NCBI GenBank assembly: GCA_009363875.1
Contig: CM018683.1
Coordinates: forward strand, 48,783,711-48,847,710
Origin: Mikania micrantha
Taxonomy: Eukaryota; Streptophyta; Magnoliopsida; Asterales; Asteraceae
Length of the DNA: 64,000 nucleotides
Direction of reading: 5' to 3'
Shown one piece after another: positions 11,787-22,800 of the stretch; positions within the stretch are counted from its first letter, which is position 1, and each line of letters begins with the position of its first letter. The position numbers were made by a program, and so were the translations under genes. The notes under the pieces were generated by a model. It did not search any database, was not told where the DNA came from, and saw only the letters and a list, made by a program, of their open reading frames with translations.

Positions 11787-12200
11787 GTGTGATCCCAAAG
11801 TTTCCGTGTGGGATTGTATCATGTGATTAACAAAGTCGAATAAGAACTTGTCTTATTACGTTATGATAATCGGGTGTAAATGACAAGAATCCCATGAAGT
11901 TACGTTATCATGATCGTCATTCACTGTAAATGATAAGAATCGTCATTTACTGAATCCATGTGTTCCCAAAGTATCCGTGTGGGAATGTTCTCGTGTGTTT
12001 AACAAAGTCGAATAAGAACTTGTCTTATTACATTATGTTAATTATGTGTAAATGATAAGAATCCCATGAAGTTACGTTATCATGATCATCATTTACTGTA
12101 AATGATAAGAATCCCATGAAGTTACGTTATCATGATCATCATTTACTGTAATCCGTGTGATCCCAAAGTCTCAATGAGGGATTGTTCTCGTTATGCTTAT
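11787..12200. repeat. Tandem repeats inside LTR A (left copy)
   Basis: A unit of roughly 170-195 bases beginning GTG..TCCCAAAGT is present about two and a half times. Inside it a 50-base unit (GTAAATGATAAGAATCCCAT...) is duplicated exactly in tandem at 12048-12147. Each 50-base unit starts GTAAATGAT and ends ATCATTTACT, so it can fold on itself. Confidence 0.8.
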
Positions 12201-13470
12201 GTGTAAACTGTCTAGGTATTTGCTCATGTGAAAATAACTAAGTGTTATAAGCTATTATCTTATAACTAAGTTATTCTAATGTGTTGATGATTAAGAAATT
12301 ACATTATCATAATCATCTGAGTTTCCCTGTTATCTCATAATCATACAAGCATGCATACGATGATAAACGATAATAAACAATTTAATATTATCTAAATCAA
12401 AGTATAAATAACATGTTACGCAAAACTTTTAAGTAAATAAAAGTAAACATGTTTCTCAGCCCCGAGAGTTAAAATCAGTAAAGATTTAAAGTAAAAGGGG
12501 CATATGAACTCACCTTGTTGTTGCAGGGTTGACTTAGCTTAAAAAGAAGGAATGCACGCGCTCTTTGATTGTTCTTTGATATTGATTTCACGATCCTGTA
12601 TTGTTTACACGTTGTTGAAACTTATAAGTATAGATTATAATTGATTTGAGCGTGTGCAAATGTTTACCCTATCTTTGTTGTTTCTTCTTGGTCTCGATCC
12701 TCTTTCGGTCCCGTTCCTATTATTAGAAATTGATGGATCCCATAATTACTTATGTTATGAGCCTATCCTTGACCTACTTTTGTAATTTCAAAAGCTTGTC
12801 ATAATGCTTTAATGAAATCTTTGTTAGTATGTGAATTCTTTAATGTATTACAATACATTTAAGATATGTTTTATATGACCCGTTAGTGTCATTTAATGCT
12901 ATAAAGTAGTTTCTACTCGTTATGTGTCCGTGTATTACACCTATTGTCATCTTTTGTAATAAAATCATCGTTCTAACTTTATCTCCCATATGTGGTGTTC
13001 ATACCTAATTTTAAGTATAGATTCACAAGATTAAGGGTGTGGACCGAAAGACTGGATCATTGACCAATTTGAATTTAATAAGCCGAATTCTTGCTGTTGA
13101 ACAATTCGGAAAATGGGGCCGATAATGGGCTGAACGGCTGGGCCAGTAATGGGCTGACCAGAAGGGCCGAAATATTCCTATTGGCCGAACTACATTTGGG
13201 CCAGCTACTTTCTGTTGGGCTTGTTGCTTAGGCTGGATCAATTCTTTAGTTTTGGGCTGTTATTGGGCCTGGAATATCACAGTTTGGCCGATGTTTTATG
13301 CTTGTCCAGACAAATTAAATGGGCCAATCACACTGAAGTGGGCCGAGGGGCTGTTGTGTCTACATAAATGAAGTGGGCCTGTTGGGTATGTGTATGGGCT
13401 GTTTGACCAAAATGGTCCGATTGTGATTTATAATTGATTTAAGGCTTGCTGGACATCAAGTTTTTAATCC

Positions 13471-13860
13471 TCTGGTTCGTTGATCAGATGCAGATCCGAT
13501 TATGTATTATGGTTCATGTTCTCTCAGAAGGTTCGGTGTTACAAGGGTGGTTCGTGGTTGAGGGTGATGGTTCGCAGATATGTGAGTCCGATGGTTCGTG
13601 AAGGTTCAGCAAGAGATGATGCAGTGGGGGTTCGGCTAAAGGTGACAGCACCTGGGTTCGCCTGGGTTCGGGAAGCAGAAAGCAAGGCTCGGCCCTTCAT
13701 GGGTTCGGTCAGAACTTGAACAGCAAGGGTTCGTGGGTCATGGGTTCGCTGCACCTGGTTCGTGGGACATGAAACTGGTTCGGCAAGTGCTTTAGGGTTC
13801 GGCCATGGCATCCCCACTACATGCAGGTTCGTAGCTACTCGTTCTCTTCCACGAACCCTG
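13471..13860 (-). repeat. CGAACC motif cluster in LTR A (left copy)
   Basis: About 15 GGTTCG motifs, which are CGAACC on the sense (minus) strand, are scattered irregularly here. One opposite copy is at CACGAACCCTG near 13851. A further copy is near 14113. The position relative to the possible exon 1 donor matches LTRs B and H. Confidence 0.75.
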
Positions 13861-14490
13861 ATCCTTAATGCTCGTTATCATCATCTAACCGGTCTTGGCT
13901 GGTTATCTAGGTTGATGTTACATAATGGAAGATGGCTAAAAATGCAAGGCTCGAAGTGGGTAAGCTTAGAACCGGCTAAAGCTTGGGTCTAACAAAACCC
14001 ATTAAAAACCCTAAAATCCGTGAAAAAAAATGCTTCATACCTCGTTTTTCAGTGGTGATAAGCTTAGATCCGTTGTACTTTCGTGTAGAGAACGTCAAGG
14101 GCTACGCGTGGGTTCGAAAATCACTCAAATCGGTTAAGATTTGAGGAAGTTATGAGCATTTGAAGGTGTGAAAATGGTGATTTGGTTGGTGGCCGGAAAT
14201 TTGGAAGAGAGAGAGAGGATTTTGAATGAAAAATGAAAGAACACTCTCATTTAGCCTATTTATATCACGTGTGGTGTCCGGGTCCGTTTCGGTTGCTCGG
14301 TTCGTTAATTTGTCGCGTATCCGGAAAATTACGCGTAATTAAAAATAAATAAATAAAAATGTTAATTTAATTAATTTGATGAGTTTCAAAATTGTAAAAA
14401 AAATGTTTATTATTTTATTTAATTAAAATTAAATTCGTTTCGCGTCGTAATTCGATTTCGTTTCGTCGAATCGCGTCACTGTCGCGCGTA

Positions 14491-14516
14491 TTCGTTCGAA
14501 TCGTCATTCGAACGAA
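14491..14516. promoter_or_regulatory. Perfect 11-bp palindrome in LTR A (left copy)
   Basis: TTCGTTCGAAT (14491-14501) and ATTCGAACGAA (14506-14516) flank CGTC; the minus-strand core is ATGACGAT. A second core (GTGACGAT on the minus strand) with arms GTTTGTGTG and a near-complement lies at 14604-14611, about 104 bases away. The other LTR repeats both, at 23545-23570 and about 23658-23665. Confidence 0.7.
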
Positions 14517-15050
14517 CACGACGATGGTTTTGCTTTCCGACTTTTGTTTTCTACTTTCCAGTCATCATTTCAGAACGTTAAACTCACAGATATGTTTGTG
14601 TGAATCGTCACCCACGCAAACACACTGTCAGTTCGTTATTCTGAAACGACACTGCAGTTTATGTTTAAATTGTGTTTCCTCACTGTCGGACTCAACTATA
14701 CATCCTGTTTTCATCTTATTTTCACATTGAATTGTCGGCCATCTGATTCCTGTCATCTATGGACATCAGATCGCAACCGTTTTGTTTCTGATAATTGTTT
14801 GAACACCGTTGCTTCTCATGATTTGTTGTGTTAACTGTAATTAAGTTTTCACTTAATAAACACAACTAATGTTTCAAATGTACGTTGTACTTAATGTATT
14901 TAAGTTTACACGAAAATACGTACAACTGTTCTTGTATTTAGAATCCTGTTAATACAAAAACTGTTTACAAATACGTATGTACACATAGTTACTGTATGCA
15001 AGTACATATACCGTACGGACTTGCCGGGCGGTCGGGTACTAGTTGTCACA

Positions 15051-15063
15051 GTCTCCCCTTGTT
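15051..15063 (-). promoter_or_regulatory. Polypurine tract of element A
   Basis: On the minus strand this is AACAAGGGGAGAC, abutting the 3' LTR. It is the expected primer for plus-strand DNA synthesis. Confidence 0.85.
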
Positions 15064-15104
15064 AAAGAAATTTCGTCCCGAAATTTAAGCATAAAGATCG
15101 GTCT

Positions 15105-15983
15105 TTACTTCTCGAACAGGTGGGGATACTTGGCTTTCATGTTATCCTCGCGTTCCCAAGTAAATTCTGGTCCACGCTTGGAGTTCCATCGAACCTTTAC
15201 AATAGGGATACGGCTACGTTTCAGTTTCTTAACTTCACGTTCCATAATCTCTACAGGTTCTTCAATGAAGTGTAATTGCTCATCAACTTGTATCTCTTCC
15301 AATGGTATGATCAATGACTCGTCTGTTAAGCACCTCTTGAGATTTGATACATGAAACACATCGTGTACTCCACTGAGTTCATCAGGGAGTCTGAGTCTGT
15401 ATGCCACAGGACCTATGCGTTGAGTAATCTCAAACGGTCCGACATACCTAGGTGCTAATTTTCCTTTAGCCCCAAAACGAACTACGCCTTTCCATGGGGA
15501 CACTTTCAACATGACTCGGTCACCCACATCGAATTCCAAAGGCTTGCGCCGTTTGTCTGCGTAACTCTTTTGGCGGCTACGTGTTGCTTGTAATCGTTGT
15601 TGTATCTGGGCAATCTTATCAGTAGTTTCCTGAATAAGTTCAGGCCCAGTGATTCTGTTGTCTCCCACTTCGGTCCAACAGATTGGAGACCGACATTTTC
15701 TACCATAGAGTGCTTCAAACGGAGCACATCCGATACTGCTGTCGTAGCTATTGTTGTAGGAGAACTCAATGAGAGGTAAGTGTGTATCCCAACTTCCACC
15801 GAAGTCCAGGATGCATGTTCTCAACATATCCTCTAGGGTTTGAATGGTGCGCTCGCTTTGTCCATCCGTTTGTGGATGATAAGCAGTGCTCAAGTTAACA
15901 CTTGTCCCTAAGGATTGTTGCAATGATTGCCAGAACCGCGAAGTAAATCGACTGTCCCGGTCCGAAATAATAGACAATGGCAC
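15105..15983 (-). CDS. Integrase core (C-terminal part) and chromodomain-like tail, element A
   Basis: This 292-residue frame carries the second half of the integrase: the SDRDSRF segment with the second catalytic acid, the QSERTIQ segment with the catalytic glutamate, then the GPY-type region (GDRVMLKVSPWKGVVRFG, YVGPFEI, VAYRLRLP). It ends in a chromodomain-like tail (VKVRWNSKRGPEFTWERED). It continues the pol frame that begins upstream at 19696 but is shifted by one base. The overlap with the upstream frame lies at 15908-15983, so the protein is read in two pieces. Chromodomain-like tails in this superfamily are known to guide insertion to particular chromatin. It ends at a normal stop 42 bases before the polypurine tract. 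Confidence 0.9.
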   Translation of the reverse strand: MPLSIISDRDSRFTSRFWQSLQQSLGTSVNLSTAYHPQTDGQSERTIQTLEDMLRTCILDFGGSWDTHLPLIEFSYNNSYDSSIGCAPFEALYGRKCRSPICWTEVGDNRITGPELIQETTDKIAQIQQRLQATRSRQKSYADKRRKPLEFDVGDRVMLKVSPWKGVVRFGAKGKLAPRYVGPFEITQRIGPVAYRLRLPDELSGVHDVFHVSNLKRCLTDESLIIPLEEIQVDEQLHFIEEPVEIMEREVKKLKRSRIPIVKVRWNSKRGPEFTWEREDNMKAKYPHLFEK

Positions 15984-18900
15984 CCGTGCCTAACTACTAT
16001 TTCATCAATGTATAGTCTCGCTAGTTTTTCCATCTTGTATGTCTCTCTGATCGGCAAGAAGTGGGCGGACTTGGTCAATCGATCAATGATGACCCAAATA
16101 GAATCATATCCGCTGGAAGTGCGGGGTAGCTTGGTAATGAAATCCATAGCTATTTGTTCCCACTTCCATTGTGGTATCTCTGGCTGTTCCAGCAAACCCG
16201 AAGGTTTCTGATGTTCTGCTTTGACTTTGGCACATGTGAGACATTTGCCAACATAAGTGGCAATGTCTTTCTTCATGCCTGGCCACCAATAAAACGACTT
16301 AAGATCTTGGTACATCTTATCGGCACCAGGATGAACTGAATAACGTGTCTTGTGTGCCTCGTCAAGAATGAGTGTTCGAAGTTCATCTACTGTTGGGATC
16401 CAAACACGATCCAGATAATAGATAACTCCGTCTTGTTTTGTCTTGAAGTGTTTCTCGGCTCCACAATCGAGCTCGCGTTTCAGATTGTTTCTTGCCACTG
16501 CTTCCTGTTGTGCTTGTAGAATGTGATCTCTCAAACTGGTTTGCACAGTCATTCCCATTGCGCGAACGCGTAAGGGTTTGACTCTTTCCTTCCGGCTCAA
16601 AGCATCTGCAACAACATTTGCTTTGCCCGGATGGTATTTGATCACACAATCGTAATCGTTCAGGAGCTCAACCCAACGTCTCTGTCTCATGTTAAGCTCC
16701 TTCTGATCAAATATGCGTTGTAAACTCTTGTGATCTGTGAAGATAGTGCATTTAGTACCGTAAAGGTAATGTCTCCAAATCTTTAGTGCAAAAACAACAG
16801 CTCCCAGTTCAAGATCGTGTGTCGTGTAATTCTTCTCGTGTATCTTCAGCTGTCGTGAGGCATAAGCAATGACTTTGTCTCGTTGCATCAAAACACATCC
16901 GAGTCCCTGATGGGAAGCATCACAATATACAACAAAGTCATCACTGCCTTCTGGGAGTGTTAAGATTGGAGCATTGCACAATCTTTGTTTCAATGTCTGG
17001 AATGCCTCTTCTTGTTCATGTGTCCACACAAAAGGTTCAGACTTCTGTGTGAGCTTGGTGAGAGGCAAGGATATCTTAGAGAAATTCGAGATGAATCTCC
17101 TGTAATAACCTGCCAATCCCAAGAATGATCGGATCTCCGTTGGTGTCGTAGGCACATCCCAGTTCTTGATTGCTTCTATCTTGGCTGGATCCACGTGAAT
17201 GCCATCACTGTTAATCACGTGACCCAAGAACTGAACTTCTCTTAACCAAAATTCACACTTAGAGAATTTGGCATAGAGTTGTTCTTCTTTCAGAAGCTCC
17301 AAAACTGTCTTGAGGTGTTGTTCGTGTTCCTTCTCGTTCTTTGAATAAATCAGTATATCATCAATAAAGACGATAACAAATTGATCCAGATACGGCTTGC
17401 ACACCCGGTTCATCAAATCCATGAACACAGCCGGTGCGTTCGTCAATCCAAATGGCATCACCATGAATTCGTAATGACCATATCGGGTACGAAAGGCCGT
17501 CTTTGGTATGTCTTCTTCTTGAATCCGGAGCTGATGATAGCCTGATCTCAGGTCTATCTTTGAAAAGTACTGTGCTCCCTGTAACTGATCAAACAAATCA
17601 TCAATCCTCGGTAACGGGTACCGATTCTTGATGGTGAGTTTGTTAAGTTCTCGATAATCTATGCACATCCTGAAAGTTCCATCCTTCTTTTTAACAAAAA
17701 GAACCGGAGCTCCCCACGGGGAAAAGCTCGGTCGGATGAATCCTTTATCGAGAAGTTCTTGTAACTGATTAGACAACTCCTGCATCTCAGATGGAGCAAG
17801 TCGATAAGGTGACTTGGCTACTGGAGTTGCCCCCGGAATCAAATCGATTCGGAACTGCACCGATCTCTCGGGTGGCAGTCCGGGTAAATCATCCGGAAAG
17901 ACTTCTGCAAAATCTCTCACAATTGGTACATCTTGAATCTTGATTGTCTTCTTGTCTTTCTCGATCACGTGAGCTAGGAATGCAACGCATTGTTTTCGTA
18001 AGTACTTGCGAGCCTTCATGCACGATATTATCTTGACACTGCGTTTCGCTTGGTCTCCACGAATCTCCAAGACCTCATTGTTCTCCACAGGAATGCGTAG
18101 TAGCTTATCGGAACAGATGAACTCAACTCTATTAAGAGATAGCCAATCCATTCCGATGATGATGTCGAAACTGCCCAGCTCCATCGGTATCAAGTCGATG
18201 GAAAATGTATGATCGCCAAGTGTCAATGGGCAATTCCTAAATATAGTGTCTACTGTAATCTGTTTGCCATTTGCTATCTCAATAGTATAAGGGGAGTCTA
18301 AAAATTCCTTATCATAATTAAGATGGCATGCAAAGTCGGATGAGATAAAACTCTGATCCGCACCAGTGTCAAATAATATGGATGCATAGAAGTCAAATAA
18401 GAGAAATGTACCCGTAATAACATTCGGGTCCTGTCGAGCGGCAGCAGCTCCTATCTGAAAGGCTCTTCCTCGCGGTGCTTGAGCCCCTTGTTGATTTCTC
18501 TTGGGACAATCCCGAGAGAAATGTCCTGGTTCGCCACAGTTGTAGCAAGACCTGTGATCGGTAGCAGCAGCAGCAATGGCCGCATTGTTGTTTCTGTTCT
18601 GAGTCCTCTGACTCCTGCAGTAGTTTGCTGTGTGACCAAATCTTCCACAGTTGGTGCAGTGTCTGCACGGAACATTTGGTAGATGATGGTACTGGCATGA
18701 GTTGCACAAAGGTGTAGTGCCAGTGTATGGCTTTCTGATCTCCAATGGTGGTGGTTGGTTGCGCATTGGAGCTTGGGTAGTGGCAGCAAAGTTTCTAGCC
18801 ACCTTTTGTTTCTTAGCCGGACGTTTCTCCGACTTCCTTGAAGTTCCAGCTTTGGCTGTTTCAGCCTCCTTCTTGAATGCTCCAGAGGCAACCATCATAT

Positions 18901-19696
18901 CCGTCAGGGATGCTGACAGTGTAACAGCTAATTCCATGGTGGTAGGGTGAGCAGAAATCACATGACCTCGGATACTGGGCGGTAATCCACCAACATACCG
19001 CTCAATTCTCTTCTCAAGTGTTGGCACCACATCCGGTGCCAGAGTGGCTAACTCATGAAATCGTGTGGTGTAGGCCAGATGCCCAGCACCAATCATCTCC
19101 AGATTGAGTAATTCAGTCTCAACCTTTTTCAGTTCATTTCTTGGGCAAAACTCTGCCCTCAACATCGCCTTGAATTCGTTCCACGGCATGGCCTGGGCCT
19201 CATCCCGGCCTCTGATTGATACCTGAGCGTTCCACCAGGTTAACGCTCGCTTGCTAAATGATCCCGCAGCATACTTAACTCTGTTCTGTTCAGGACAGCC
19301 ACTGATGTCGAGGGTAGCCTCCATCTTCTCAATCCACTGGATTAGTCCGACTGCACCCTCGCTACCACTGAAACTGGGTGGCTTGCAGCCTACAAAGTTC
19401 TTGTAGGCATAGTCCTGACTCTGTCTAGTGTTACCGCTACCTTCTCCAGATGAGTTAGCAACGTTGTTACTGTTGTTGTTGTTGATCCGATTCATCATCT
19501 CTGGAATCACTTCCCTCAGTTGGCTTGTAAGAAGAGTAGCCAGTGCCACAGTAGCAGGGTCCAACTGATACGCTGGTGGTGGCGGAGGAGGAGGTGGAGG
19601 TGCTTGTGTAGGAGAGTCTGGCGGTGTCGGTGTCGAAGAGTGCGGAGCTGAACCTTGAGTCAGGGGTAGCAGAGGTGGTTGTCTTCTCGGCGGCAT
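15908..19696 (-). CDS. Gag-pol polyprotein of element A, frameshifted in integrase
   Basis: The likely start is the MPPRRQPP methionine at 19696; the open frame extends 16 codons further upstream, but related elements share this start. Counted from the frame's first codon (19744), it holds a proline-rich N-terminus, a gag capsid domain (about 112-290), zinc knuckles (about 348-376 and CYNCGEPGHFSRDC at 400-413), protease with DTGA (459-462), reverse transcriptase with FIDDILIY (793-800), RNase H with YCDASHQGLG (about 940), the integrase zinc finger with CLTC (about 1168-1171) and the first catalytic Asp in MDFITKLPR (about 1201). Gag and pol are one frame with no stop between them. After about residue 1254 (near 15983) the reading leaves the integrase frame at a run of G residues, and the last 24 residues are nonsense. 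The LTRs are almost identical, so this is either a fresh mutation or a base-calling error. Confidence 0.95.
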   Translation of the reverse strand: MPPRRQPPLLPLTQGSAPHSSTPTPPDSPTQAPPPPPPPPPAYQLDPATVALATLLTSQLREVIPEMMNRINNNNSNNVANSSGEGSGNTRQSQDYAYKNFVGCKPPSFSGSEGAVGLIQWIEKMEATLDISGCPEQNRVKYAAGSFSKRALTWWNAQVSIRGRDEAQAMPWNEFKAMLRAEFCPRNELKKVETELLNLEMIGAGHLAYTTRFHELATLAPDVVPTLEKRIERYVGGLPPSIRGHVISAHPTTMELAVTLSASLTDMMVASGAFKKEAETAKAGTSRKSEKRPAKKQKVARNFAATTQAPMRNQPPPLEIRKPYTGTTPLCNSCQYHHLPNVPCRHCTNCGRFGHTANYCRSQRTQNRNNNAAIAAAATDHRSCYNCGEPGHFSRDCPKRNQQGAQAPRGRAFQIGAAAARQDPNVITGTFLLFDFYASILFDTGADQSFISSDFACHLNYDKEFLDSPYTIEIANGKQITVDTIFRNCPLTLGDHTFSIDLIPMELGSFDIIIGMDWLSLNRVEFICSDKLLRIPVENNEVLEIRGDQAKRSVKIISCMKARKYLRKQCVAFLAHVIEKDKKTIKIQDVPIVRDFAEVFPDDLPGLPPERSVQFRIDLIPGATPVAKSPYRLAPSEMQELSNQLQELLDKGFIRPSFSPWGAPVLFVKKKDGTFRMCIDYRELNKLTIKNRYPLPRIDDLFDQLQGAQYFSKIDLRSGYHQLRIQEEDIPKTAFRTRYGHYEFMVMPFGLTNAPAVFMDLMNRVCKPYLDQFVIVFIDDILIYSKNEKEHEQHLKTVLELLKEEQLYAKFSKCEFWLREVQFLGHVINSDGIHVDPAKIEAIKNWDVPTTPTEIRSFLGLAGYYRRFISNFSKISLPLTKLTQKSEPFVWTHEQEEAFQTLKQRLCNAPILTLPEGSDDFVVYCDASHQGLGCVLMQRDKVIAYASRQLKIHEKNYTTHDLELGAVVFALKIWRHYLYGTKCTIFTDHKSLQRIFDQKELNMRQRRWVELLNDYDCVIKYHPGKANVVADALSRKERVKPLRVRAMGMTVQTSLRDHILQAQQEAVARNNLKRELDCGAEKHFKTKQDGVIYYLDRVWIPTVDELRTLILDEAHKTRYSVHPGADKMYQDLKSFYWWPGMKKDIATYVGKCLTCAKVKAEHQKPSGLLEQPEIPQWKWEQIAMDFITKLPRTSSGYDSIWVIIDRLTKSAHFLPIRETYKMEKLARLYIDEIVVRHGCHCLLFRTGTVDLLRGSGNHCNNP

Positions 19697-19851
19697 TCTG
19701 ATCATAACCGAAAATAAATCGGTTAGTGCAGTGATCAGAAGCAAAAGACATATGCAAATAGAATCCTATATCGTAAGAACTCTACATGAGGGTCCCTAGG
19801 TTATAGTCTAGGCCAAACCGTTTAAGTAATATGACCTATATTTCTCTATAA

Positions 19852-19868
19852 CCATGGCTCTGATACCA
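19852..19868 (-). promoter_or_regulatory. Primer-binding site of element A (tRNA-iMet)
   Basis: On the minus strand it reads TGGTATCAGAGCCATGG, three bases inside the 5' LTR. This is complementary to the 3' end of plant initiator tRNA-Met. The 155 bases between it and the gag start are untranslated leader. Confidence 0.92.
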
Positions 19869-19871
19869 ATC

Positions 19872-22800
19872 TGTCACACCCCGGGCCGGCGGGAACGGAT
19901 CGGGTTTTCCCGTCGGGCGGAAGGTTCCCGGGGCGCGATATCTTTGAATGATAATCAAATGATCAGATTGTTTACATAGCACATGATAAATAAATGAGAA
20001 ATTTATAACACATCCATGATATAGAATTACAAGATTAAATTACACAGTATCGTTCATAATTTAATCAAGTAAATCTACCAAAAAGAATCAATGTAACTAT
20101 ATCTTGTATATGTACAAGATATACAAAAGATGATTCATATCCTTGTTTCCCCAAAAGCATGCAACACAAAATAAAGCTAGGTCTTCTAAAAGTCCACTAG
20201 CTTAATCTTTGCATGTATATGTCTACAACTGTTCGTCACCTGAGAAACATGTATTTAAAACAAAGTCAACACTAGGTTGGTGAGTTCATAAGTAAGTAAA
20301 TTGAAAACCATTGACTGATCATTCACACATTCACAATGATATAATTGTTGCTTGTATACTTGTTTCACCTGTTCCACCCAATGGCCTCTCCTTAGTTATA
20401 TGTACAAGTAGTATATCACCTAACTAAGTATGCTTATATATAGGGAATCACGAAAGGGTCAAGCCCAGACGCTATCCCACCACATACTCAACCAAGTTCC
20501 ACACCACTTGTGATACAACTAAAGATATCCATTTCCCAATCATCCAATTTGTCCGATGTGTCATCATATGTAGAATAATATAGTAAGAGGGGTTTAGTTA
20601 TCAACCCGAAGTATTGATAGACCCTCGTTAAATTAAGGAATTTAGATTAATTAAATCTGATCCTTGTATTATTCTATTACTTGTGAGGTTAACTTTTATG
20701 TTACACTTTTAATTTAATTAAAAGTATTAGTTAACTGTTCATCATAAGTCTCCAAATGTAGCGTATAGAATCCGAATGGAATCCATTTTAAATCCTCACG
20801 TAATCAGATTAAAATGCATTCCATTCTCTCCTATCCCGCCGTGTGATCCCAAAGTTTCCGTGTGGGATTGTATCATGTGATTAACAAAGTCGAATAAGAA
20901 CTTGTCTTATTACGTTATGATAATCGGGTGTAAATGACAAGAATCCCATGAAGTTACGTTATCATGATCGTTATTCACTGTAAATGATAAGAATCGTCAT
21001 TTACTGAATCCATGTGTTCCCAAAGTATCCGTGTGGGAATGTTCTCGTGTGTTTAACAAAGTCGAATAAGAACTTGTCTTATTACATTATGTTAATTATG
21101 TGTAAATGATAAGAATCCCATGAAGTTACGTTATCATGATCATCATTTACTGTAAATGATAAGAATCCCATGAAGTTACGTTATCATGATCATCATTTAC
21201 TGTAATCCGTGTGATCCCAAAGTCTCAATGAGGGATTGTTCTCGTTATGCTTATGTGTAAACTGTCTAGGTATTTGCTCATGTGAAAATAACTAAGTGTT
21301 ATAAGCTATTATCTTATAACTAAGTTATTCTAATGTGTTGATGATTAAGAAATTACATTATCATAATCATCTGAGTTTCCCTGTTATCTCATAATCATAC
21401 AAGCATGCATACGATGATAAACGATAATAAACAATTTAATATTATCTAAATCAAAGTATAAATAACATGTTACGCAAAACTTTTAAGTAAATAAAAGTAA
21501 ACATGTTTCTCAGCCCCGAGAGTTAAAATCAGTAAAGATTTAAAGTAAAAGGGGCATATGAACTCACCTTGTTGTTGCAGGGTTGACTTAGCTTAAAAAG
21601 AAGGAATGCACGCGCTCTTTGATTGTTCTTTGATATTGATTTCACGATCCTGTATTGTTTACACGTTGTTGAAACTTATAAGTATAGATTATAATTGATT
21701 TGAGCGTGTGCAAATGTTTACCCTATCTTTGTTGTTTCTTCTTGGTCTCGATCCTCTTTCGGTCCCGTTCCTATTATTAGAAATTGATGGATCCCATAAT
21801 TACTTATGTTATGAGCCTATCCTTGACCTACTTTTGTAATTTCAAAAGCTTGTCATAATGCTTTAATGAAATCTTTGTTAGTATGTGAATTCTTTAATGT
21901 ATTACAATACATTTAAGATATGTTTTATATGACCCGTTAGTGTCATTTAATGCTATAAAGTAGTTTCTACTCGTTATGTGTCCGTGTATTACACCTATTG
22001 TCATCTTTTGTAATAAAATCATCGTTCTAACTTTATCTCCCATATGTGGTGTTCATACCTAATTTTAAGTATAGATTCACAAGATTAAGGGTGTGGACCG
22101 AAAGACTGGATCATTGACCAATTTGAATTTAATAAGCCGAATTCTTGCTGTTGAACAATTCGGAAAATGGGGCCGATAATGGGCTGAACGGCTGGGCCAG
22201 TAATGGGCTGACCAGAAGGGCCGAAATATTCCTATTGGCCGAACTACATTTGGGCCAGCTACTTTCTGTTGGGCTTGTTGCTTAGGCTGGATCAATTCTT
22301 TAGTTTTGGGCTGTTATTGGGCCTGGAATATCACAGTTTGGCCGATGTTTTATGCTTGTCCAGACAAATTAAATGGGCCAATCACACTGAAGTGGGCCGA
22401 GGGGCTGTTGTGTCTACATAAATGAAGTGGGCCTGTTGGGTATGTGTATGGGCTGTTTGACCAAAATGGTCCGATTGTGATTTATAATTGATTTAAGGCT
22501 TGCTGGACATCAAGTTTCTAATCCTCTGGTTCGTTGATCAGATGCAGATCCGATTAGGTATTATGGTTCATGTTCTCTCAGAAGGTTCGGTGTTACAAGG
22601 GTGGTTCGTGGTTGAGGGTGATGGTTCGCAGATATGTGAGTCCGATGGTTCGTGAAGGTTCAGCAAGAGATGATGCAGTGGGGGTTCGGCTAAAGGTGAC
22701 AGCACCTGGGTTCGCCTGGGTTCGGGAAGCAGAAAGCAAGGCTCGGCCCTTCATGGGTTCGGTCAGAACTTGAACAGCAAGGGTTCGTGGGTCATGGGTT

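Larger units (their letters stand above)
10818..15050 (-). repeat. 3' LTR of element A
   Basis: On the plus strand it reads TGTCACACCCCGGG at the left and ends CTAGTTGTCACA. Read on the minus strand it starts TGTGACAACTAGTACC and ends GGGGTGTGACA, with the expected TG..CA ends. On the minus strand it has a TATAAATAG box (14257-14265), a CT-rich leader, a possible splice donor at 14041/14040, and a TATATATAA island at 11380-11388. Confidence 0.95.

Noticed and set aside
13023..13992. Several open frames of 60-92 codons in the LTRs of A, repeated at 22077-23046
   Set aside because: They lie over the CGAACC cluster and GC-richer LTR sequence, on both strands, with no protein-like features.
18393..18950. 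Open frames in other registers over the zinc-knuckle region of element A
   Set aside because: Shadows of gag; the true frame has the domain content.
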